From the NCBI GenBank assembly GCA_001805565.1, contig MHGM01000066.1, forward strand, positions 1 to 5,185: 5,185 bases of DNA. Direction: 5' to 3'. Both the position numbers and the translations under genes were made by a program. The notes below the pieces were generated by a model. The model made no database searches, was not told the origin of the DNA, and saw only the letters and a program-made list of their open reading frames with translations. Positions 1-3,369 of this stretch are shown here, in pieces; within the stretch, counting starts at the first letter, position 1; each line of letters starts with the position of its first letter. This DNA is from Omnitrophica WOR_2 bacterium RIFCSPHIGHO2_01_FULL_52_10. GTDB taxonomy: Bacteria > Omnitrophota > Gorgyraeia > Zapsychrales > Zapsychraceae.

Positions 1-811
1 CCCCGCGGTTCGTGGGCCCGGGGTGCATGATGACGATATCTTTCTGCGCCTGTTTGAGCCTTTCCTGATTAATGCCGAACTGCTTGGCATACTCGCGGAT
101 CGACGGCAAAAATTGATTTTCCTGGCGCTCCTTCTGCAGACGCAGAAGCATCAGCACGTCACTTTCGCGAATCAATTCGTCGATATCGTGGCTGACCTTC
201 ACGCCTAACTTCTCGACCCCCACCGGCATCAGCGTTGCGGGGCCGCAGACGGTCAAGCGCGCGCCGAGCTTGTTGAACCCCCAGATGTTGGAGCGCGCCA
301 CCCGCGAGTGCAGGATATCACCGACGATCCCCACTTTCAGCCCGTCGATCTTGCCGAGTTTTTCTTTGATCGTGAACAGATCCAGCAGCGCCTGGGTCGG
401 ATGCGCCCGGCAACCGTCACCGGCGTTGATGACCACAGCTTTTAAATGCCGGGCCAAAACATCGGGGACGCCGGAGGCGGGATGCCGCACCACGATGGCA
501 TCGATATTCATGGCCTCGAGATTCCGGGCCGTATCCAGGATCGTCTCGCCTTTGGAAAGCGAACTGCTGCCGGCAGAGATATTGATCGTATCCGCCGAGA
601 GCCGTTTGGCGGCGAGCTCGAAAGAAGCGCGGGTCCTCGTTGAGTTTTCGAAAAAGAGCATCGCGACCGTCTTGCCGCGCAAAGCCGGCACCTTTTTGAC
701 CTCGCGCGCCGAGACCTCCTTGAACGACTTGGCCGTTTCCAGAACCAGCTCGATTTCCTCGCGGCTCAAGTCCTTCGTGTCCAGAAGATCTTTACGGGTC
801 CATTCGGTCAT
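1..811 (-). CDS. pyrB: Aspartate carbamoyltransferase catalytic subunit, 5' 270 codons (runs off the window)
   Basis: Carbamoyl phosphate + L-aspartate to N-carbamoyl-aspartate, the first committed step of UMP synthesis; cytoplasmic. The frame is open from ATG at 811 to the window edge. The carbamoyl-phosphate domain shows the loop FFENSTRTR (STRT at residues 57-60), the mobile-loop SxSKGET (K87), R109, HPTQ (137-140) and R170. The aspartate domain shows LLRLQ (R224, Q226) and the signature HPGPTNRG (263-270). All expected catalytic residues up to this point are present; roughly the last 40 residues of a normal ~310-residue chain lie outside the window. The start is supported by AAGGAG, though only 3 nt separate it from the ATG, and by a typical N-terminus (WTRKDLLDTKDLSREEIE). 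It lies 110 bp downstream of pyrR on the same strand, so the two are probably co-transcribed and both subject to the pyrR leader attenuator. The HPGPxNRG form resembles the class found without fused regulatory chains, but this is only a family tendency. Confidence 0.97.
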   Translation of the reverse strand, partial: MTEWTRKDLLDTKDLSREEIELVLETAKSFKEVSAREVKKVPALRGKTVAMLFFENSTRTRASFELAAKRLSADTINISAGSSSLSKGETILDTARNLEAMNIDAIVVRHPASGVPDVLARHLKAVVINAGDGCRAHPTQALLDLFTIKEKLGKIDGLKVGIVGDILHSRVARSNIWGFNKLGARLTVCGPATLMPVGVEKLGVKVSHDIDELIRESDVLMLLRLQKERQENQFLPSIREYAKQFGINQERLKQAQKDIVIMHPGPTNRG

Positions 812-848
812 ATGCTCCTTGGTTAAGTCAATCGGTGAGGGTAAGGAT

Positions 849-905
849 GCCCGTATCGTTTAGGGGGTTATGGTTACGTCACCGTAACCGAACAACGAAA
901 CGGGC
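849..905 (-). other. Structured pyrR-pyrB intergenic RNA segment
   Basis: In the transcript sense (minus strand) an outer stem pairs 905-894 (GCCCGTTTCGTT) with 860-849 (AACGATACGGGC), 11 of 12 positions. It encloses a perfect 7-bp hairpin, GGTTACG-GTGA-CGTAACC (889-872), capped by a GNRA-type tetraloop. No U-tract follows, so it is not an intrinsic terminator. It could protect the mRNA from degradation, mark a processing site, or be a decayed regulatory site. The GCCC at 905-902 could alternatively pair with GGGC at 915-912. Function is unknown; only the complementarity is observed. Confidence 0.5.
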
Positions 906-921
906 CTCTTAGCCCTAACCG

Positions 922-1467
<546 letters not shown>

Positions 1468-1477
1468 TCATCCATAT

Positions 1478-1559
1478 ATCCCCACTCGTTTTGTCCAGGG
1501 ATATTGATATTTTGGACAAAACGAAGCGTGGGGATGTTGTGTCCCCGCAGGGACACAAC
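1478..1559. repeat. Bipartite palindromic repeat, copy 1 (in the pyrR leader)
   Basis: Two adjacent hairpins. Read on the plus strand, the first pairs ATCCCCAC (1478-1485) with GTGGGGAT (1528-1535) and TCGTTTTGTCC (1486-1496) with GGACAAAACGA (1514-1524). An unpaired AGC (1525-1527) lies on one side and a 17-nt loop in between. The second is GTTGTGTCCC (1536-1545), loop CGCA, GGGACACAAC (1550-1559), a perfect 10-bp stem. The same architecture and end motif (AAGCGTGGGG, then TTGT...) recur at 3170-3267, so this is a dispersed element, possibly a REP- or MITE-like miniature. On the pyr transcript it lies between the attenuator's U-tract and pyrR. Confidence 0.8.
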
Positions 1560-1595
1560 AAAAAAACTCGCCCTCTTCTGACGAGAGGCGAGTTT
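1560..1595 (-). terminator. Intrinsic terminator of the pyrR attenuator
   Basis: On the minus strand the arms AAACTCGCCTCT (1595-1584) and AGAGGGCGAGTTT pair with a single bulged base around a loop of about 7 nt, followed by a run of seven T (1566-1560). It lies downstream of the PyrR-binding loop and upstream of pyrR, the classical arrangement. In the antiterminated state GAGGC of the binding loop (1647-1643) could pair with GCCTC of this hairpin's 5' arm (1589-1585), a plausible competing structure that PyrR binding would prevent. That pairing is inferred. Confidence 0.9.
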
Positions 1596-1641
1596 AATTG
1601 TGCCCTTTGCTTTCTGGTATTGCATTATTTATTCCCTTACC

Positions 1642-1655
1642 GGCCTCGCGGGACC
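1642..1655 (-). promoter_or_regulatory. PyrR-binding loop (anti-antiterminator) in the pyr leader
   Basis: The minus-strand sequence GGTCCCGCGAGGCC matches the known PyrR RNA consensus ARUCCNGNGAGGYU at all informative positions except the first and last, including the invariant GNGAGG core. It lies about 32 nt after the predicted transcription start and about 47 nt before the terminator hairpin. This is where PyrR, with UMP or UTP, is expected to bind and favour termination. Confidence 0.88.
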
Positions 1656-1693
1656 GAGTTAAAGGTTAAATTCATTGTCTCAAAACTGTTGAA

Positions 1694-1722
1694 ACTATAA
1701 CATCAACTTCCTTGTTTGTCAA
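1694..1722 (-). promoter_or_regulatory. Sigma70-type promoter of the pyrR-pyrB operon
   Basis: On the minus strand: -35 TTGACA (1722-1717), a 17-bp spacer and -10 TATAGT (1699-1694), eleven of twelve consensus positions. Transcription should start near 1687, giving a leader of about 226 nt before pyrR. It begins only 22 bp after the upstream antitoxin stop codon, with no terminator visible between, so the pyr genes may also receive read-through from the toxin-antitoxin operon. Confidence 0.85.
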
Positions 1723-1744
1723 CTCGCATTCGGATCGCTAATTT

Positions 1745-2011
1745 TCAAGCCTCTTTCAGGCCGCCCACGACAAACTTGTGGATCACGCTGGAAATAAGGG
1801 TCTGGTAGGGCATCCCATCCCGCGCCGCCCTGGCCTGTATACCTTCCAGATCCTTTTGAGAAAGACGGATATTGATCCGGCGGTCTTTTCGCGAGGTCTC
1901 CCCGGCCGCTTCCTGGAAATGTTTTTTAACCCCCGCCAAATGGGGGACAGATTTCCATTCGCCGCGCTCAAACGAATCCAGTAATTCCTTTTCGTTTTTA
2001 TCCAATTTCAT
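1745..2011 (-). CDS. CopG-family (ribbon-helix-helix) antitoxin, partner of the BrnT-like toxin
   Basis: An 88-residue protein of the type II antitoxin group paired with BrnT-like toxins (PF12441-type CopG antitoxin). The N-terminal half (MKLDKNEKELLDSFERGEW, 1-19) is the usual helical toxin-binding region. The C-terminal half is a ribbon-helix-helix DNA-binding fold: basic strand RRINIRLS (44-51), helix KDLEGIQARAARDG (53-66), helix PYQTLISSVIHKFV (68-81). The start is set by AAGGAGG at 2027-2021, 9 nt from the ATG and lying inside the last codons of the toxin gene. It is the second gene of the operon, 2 nt after the toxin stop. It is expected to neutralise the toxin and repress the operon promoter at 2329-2302. 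No anomaly was seen; it appears intact. Confidence 0.9.
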   Translation of the reverse strand: MKLDKNEKELLDSFERGEWKSVPHLAGVKKHFQEAAGETSRKDRRINIRLSQKDLEGIQARAARDGMPYQTLISSVIHKFVVGGLKEA

Positions 2012-2013
2012 AT

Positions 2014-2292
2014 TTATTTCCCTCCTTGAAAATATTCTTTTGTCGCCTTACGGCTCGGAAAAATGGTGACTAAATTATAGGTCTCTTCCGTTTCAACAAA
2101 AGGAACCAGATACACATACCCTTCCACGTCCAAGACGAACATTTTTTGCCGATGATACCTAGGGCTCGGATTATCAACGATATCCAGCAACTTCCCCTGT
2201 TCAATGAAAATGACGATTTCCTCAAAAGAAATATTTCTCTCTTTAATGAGTTTTTTATTCTTCTCGATGTTCCAGTCTAACCTTTTCATCAT
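2014..2292 (-). CDS. BrnT-like (DUF497) type II toxin, putative ribonuclease
   Basis: A 92-residue protein with the BrnT layout: LDWNIEKNKKLIKERNISFEE at the N-terminus (5-25, matching the family's F-W-D-x-x-K-N...G-I-S-F-E-E start), IVDNPSPRYHRQKMFVLDVEGYVYLVPFVE in the middle, and the C-terminal signature FPSRKATKEY (78-87), equivalent to the family's (I/S)ARKAT-x-x-E. Family members are RelE-fold mRNA interferases; whether this one cleaves RNA is inferred. The toxin-first gene order, with the antitoxin 2 nt downstream, is normal for BrnT systems. Two consecutive ATG codons (2292 and 2289) are possible starts. There is no good ribosome site, and the predicted transcript begins only a few nucleotides upstream, so it may be translated from a nearly leaderless mRNA. 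The gene looks intact. Confidence 0.87.
   Translation of the reverse strand: MMKRLDWNIEKNKKLIKERNISFEEIVIFIEQGKLLDIVDNPSPRYHRQKMFVLDVEGYVYLVPFVETEETYNLVTIFPSRKATKEYFQGGK
2021..2027 (-). promoter_or_regulatory. Ribosome binding site for the CopG antitoxin inside the toxin gene
   Basis: AAGGAGG on the minus strand, 9 nt before the antitoxin ATG, overlapping the codons for the toxin's C-terminal QGG. It is far stronger than anything in front of the toxin ATG, which would favour antitoxin over toxin synthesis from the shared mRNA. Confidence 0.8.
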
Positions 2293-2295
2293 CCG

Positions 2296-2337
2296 ACAGA
2301 AAGCATAACATATGTGTGCCTTTTGTCAACAGAAAGC
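2296..2337 (-). promoter_or_regulatory. Promoter of the BrnT/CopG operon with candidate operator repeats
   Basis: On the minus strand: -35 TTGACA (2329-2324), a 16-bp spacer, -10 TATGCT (2307-2302); predicted start near 2295, only a few nt before the toxin ATG. The promoter is bracketed by two identical 9-mers, GCTTTCTGT (2337-2329 and 2304-2296), 33 bp apart (about three helical turns), one touching the -35 and one touching the -10. An 8-bp palindrome, ACATATGT (2308-2315), lies in the spacer. Either could be the operator for the ribbon-helix-helix antitoxin; this role is inferred from position. Confidence 0.6.
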
Positions 2338-2357
2338 AGAACCCGCACCCTGATAAA

Positions 2358-2431
2358 GGCGGATAAAAGGAACCGCTTTCGTAAAACTTGAACAAGCTAT
2401 TGTTTGCCTCGTATAAATAACATATACTTTA
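2358..2431 (+). repeat. Promoter-bearing repeat, copy 1 (upstream of the PF09720-type antitoxin)
   Basis: This segment aligns with 3256-3330. Over the best 58 nt (2374-2431 versus 3273-3330) 51 positions are identical, with no gap; the upstream 16 nt (GGCGGATAA...) also align with one single-base gap. Homology stops sharply after TTTA at 2431, where a different palindrome begins. The near-invariant core, AACAAGCTATTGTTTGCC then GTATAAATA, carries the -35 and much of the spacer. Reading the minus strand gives open frames in both copies with similar peptides, but these derive from the repeat and are not convincing genes. Confidence 0.8.
2400..2428 (+). promoter_or_regulatory. Promoter of the antitoxin / ParE unit
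   Basis: -35 TTGTTT (2400-2405), a 17-bp spacer, -10 TATACT (2423-2428), with a predicted start near 2435. Both boxes and the spacer length are conserved in the second repeat copy at 3299-3327, which strengthens the call. An alternative pair, TTGAAC (2389-2394) with TATAAA 18 bp later, exists in this copy but its -35 is not conserved in the other. Confidence 0.65.
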
Positions 2432-2432
2432 C

Positions 2433-2460
2433 GTAGGGGCACAAAATCTTGTGCCCCTAC
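2433..2460. repeat. Perfect GTAG palindrome (REP-like) at the transcription start
   Basis: GTAGGGGCACAA (2433-2444), loop AATC, TTGTGCCCCTAC (2449-2460): a perfect 12-bp stem. The foot on each strand is GTAG, the tetranucleotide typical of REP sequences mobilised by REP-associated tyrosine transposases. It is absent from the homologous position of the second promoter repeat copy, so it looks like an insertion. The predicted transcript would begin with this hairpin. No transposase gene is present in the window. Confidence 0.75.
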
Positions 2461-2481
2461 AATTAAATAAACGGAGGTTTT

Positions 2482-2694
2482 ATGACCATAAAAAACATAG
2501 AAAAAAGTATTTTGCAATTACCACCGAAGGAACGTATCCATATCGTTGAGCATGTACTGGCCAGCTTAAATACTCCTGATCAAAAAATCGAGAAACTATG
2601 GGTTGCTGAATCTGAAAAAAGATACGCCGCCTATAAATCCGGTAAAATTAAACCCATCGGCCTGCAAAGCATAAAAAAACGCTTCGCACGATGA
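2482..2694 (+). CDS. PF09720 / TIGR02574-type addiction module antitoxin
   Basis: A 70-residue protein of the small unstable antitoxin family that pairs with RelE/ParE toxins. Recognisable features are the N-terminal helix IEKSILQLPPKERIHIVEHVLASL (6-29), matching the family's (L)-x-L-(P/S)-x-x-E-R-x-x-(I/L)-x-x-x-(L)-x-x-S-L pattern, and the following W-V-A-E-S-E-K-R-Y-A-A-Y-K-S-G-K (40-55), matching W-x-x-E-(A/S)-x-x-R-x-x-x-x-x-x-G. The start is fixed by GGAGG (2473-2477), 4 nt before the ATG. The stop overlaps the toxin start in an ATGA, the usual coupling in such modules. It should bind and block ParE; members of this family lack an obvious DNA-binding domain. The toxin beside it is frameshifted, so this antitoxin may now have no local partner. 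Confidence 0.9.
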   Translation: MTIKNIEKSILQLPPKERIHIVEHVLASLNTPDQKIEKLWVAESEKRYAAYKSGKIKPIGLQSIKKRFAR

Positions 2695-2983
2695 ATATTA
2701 TTTTTCTTCCTCCCTCTGATCAAGAACTTCTTGAAGCCATTGAATTCTATGAACTTCAACTTCCTGGGCTTGGACATGCTTTCACGGAGGAATTTTTGAA
2801 ACATTAGAATTCATTCGGGAATTCCCAAACGGATGGCAAAAAGTCAGTCGCCATACCCATAAATGTCCATTGCGTAGATTCCCTTATTTAATTTTTTATG
2901 CTGTCGAAGAAACTCAAATAGTCATTACCGCTGTTGCCCATCAACATAGACGCCCATCTTCCCGCCTTGATCGCATCCCATAA
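2691..2983 (+). pseudogene. RelE/ParE-family toxin gene broken by a 1-nt deletion in a T-tract
   Basis: Starting at the ATG that overlaps the antitoxin stop, the frame reads MNIIFLPPSDQELLEAIEFY then ELQLPGLGHAFTEEFLKH and stops at TAG 2805-2807. The -1 frame continues from GAA at 2798 with ETLEFIREFPNGWQ, KVSRHTHKCPLRRFPY, LIFYAVEETQIVITAVAH and QHRRP to TAA 2981-2983. Adding one T to the five-T run at 2793-2797 gives an unbroken 97-residue protein with all ParE landmarks (EAxxFYE, PGLGxxF, FP, R-x-x-x-LRRFPYxIxY, AVAHxxRRP). The gene is therefore a full-length ParE toxin with one lesion. It may be a real inactivation, a homopolymer base-calling error, or less likely recoding: A-TTT-TTG is not a canonical -1 slippery heptamer. 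If intact it would be a gyrase- or ribosome-targeting toxin; the target cannot be read from sequence. Confidence 0.9.
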
Positions 2984-2987
2984 AAAC

Positions 2988-3035
2988 GCCCCGGCCATTA
3001 TTAATAACCGGGGCTGTCCGAAAAGTTCGGATTTT
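2988..3035 (+). terminator. Tandem hairpins with T-tract after the ParE gene
   Basis: First hairpin: GCCCCGG (2988-2994) pairs with CCGGGGC (3008-3014) around an AT-rich loop. Second: TCCGAA (3017-3022), loop AAG, TTCGGA (3026-3031), directly followed by TTTT (3032-3035). The second has intrinsic-terminator form, though its stem is short. Together they plausibly end the antitoxin/ParE transcript. They may instead be part of the palindromic repeat cluster that continues to the right. Confidence 0.6.
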
Positions 3036-3169
3036 CACCTGCATTGACGATAGAACTCCCTTGAGAAGGACTCCCCCGCCTTTCCAAATTAAATGGTAGG
3101 CGGGGTCCCGTTTTCCTTAATTAGCCCTTAATCCAGAAAAAACGGGAGAACCGTAGCCCTTTGAATTTG
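3036..3169. other. Gene-free stretch with two further inverted repeats
   Basis: I see no coding sequence on either strand here. One hairpin pairs CCCCGCCT (3074-3081) with AGGCGGGG (3098-3105), continued inside by CCA (3084-3086) with TGG (3094-3096) around AATTAAA. A second pairs TCCCGTTTT (3106-3114) with AAAACGGGA (3139-3147) around a 24-nt loop. The two lie end to end. They could be a relic of a mobile palindromic element or part of an untranslated RNA. No homology to a known RNA family is recognised. Confidence 0.5.
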
Positions 3170-3267
3170 CCCCCACTGATTTGTCCCCAAAATCCGGGAC
3201 AAATCAAAGCGTGGGGGTTGTTATCCACCCGCGCATCGTTTTCCCGCAAAGCAGAGGTGGATAACAA
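3170..3267. repeat. Bipartite palindromic repeat, copy 2 (upstream of the surface protein gene)
   Basis: The first hairpin pairs CCCCCAC (3170-3176) with GTGGGGG (3211-3217) and TGATTTGTCCC (3177-3187) with GGGACAAATCA (3196-3206), with AAGC (3207-3210) unpaired on one side. The second pairs TTGTTATCCACC (3218-3229) with GGTGGATAACAA (3256-3267), a perfect 12-bp stem with a 26-nt loop. Copy 1 at 1478-1559 has the same order of parts, the same asymmetric (A)AGC bulge and the same GTGGGG-then-TTGT junction. Loops and lower-stem bases differ in a compensated way (TCG/CGA versus TGA/TCA), which indicates that pairing itself is conserved. The right arm of the second hairpin is also the left end of the promoter-bearing repeat copy 2. 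Confidence 0.8.
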
Positions 3268-3330
3268 GCAAACGCTTTCATAAATTCCGAACAAGCTATT
3301 GTTTGCCCCGTATAAATAGCATATACTTTA
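3256..3330 (+). repeat. Promoter-bearing repeat, copy 2 (upstream of the surface protein gene)
   Basis: Partner of 2358-2431: 51 of 58 nt are identical over 3273-3330. An additional shared octamer, AAAGCAGA, precedes both copies (3248-3255 and 2333-2340), with a 17-nt extra segment in the other copy. The repeat ends at TTTA (3330), after which this copy continues into an AT-rich leader rather than a palindrome. Confidence 0.8.
3299..3327 (+). promoter_or_regulatory. Promoter of the repeat-rich surface protein gene
   Basis: -35 TTGTTT (3299-3304), a 17-bp spacer, -10 TATACT (3322-3327), predicted start near 3334, giving a short 5' leader with GGAGG (3356-3360) 9 nt before the ATG. It shares its -35/-10 sequences and spacing with the antitoxin-unit promoter at 2400-2428. 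Confidence 0.65.
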
Positions 3331-3369
3331 AATATCAATATTATAAAACATTCCCGGAGGGTTAAATCC

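Noticed and set aside
270..863. 197-residue plus-strand ORF
   Set aside because: Antisense shadow of pyrB, whose minus-strand frame has all catalytic motifs.
902..915. Second PyrR-binding loop between pyrR and pyrB
   Set aside because: GGGCTAAGAGGCCC lacks the UCC arm and the first G of the GNGA core, and no terminator follows, so attenuation here is not supported.
1497..1513. Shared AATATCAATAT sequence between the loop of repeat copy 1 (minus strand) and 3330-3341
   Set aside because: Short, AT-rich and not at equivalent positions in the two repeats; chance is sufficient.
2326..2517. 63-residue minus-strand ORF over the promoter repeat
   Set aside because: Its peptide resembles the one at 3204-3446 only because both read through the duplicated repeat. 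It has no good ribosome site, overlaps promoters and a palindrome, and shows no recognisable domain.
2790..2800. Programmed -1 frameshift in the ParE gene
   Set aside because: A-TTT-TTG does not fit the X-XXY-YYZ heptamer, and no recoding is known to me in this toxin family. A one-base deletion in a homopolymer is simpler.
2984..3369. CRISPR array or tRNA in the gene-free stretch
   Set aside because: The repeats are inverted, of different sequence and without regular spacers; no cloverleaf was found.
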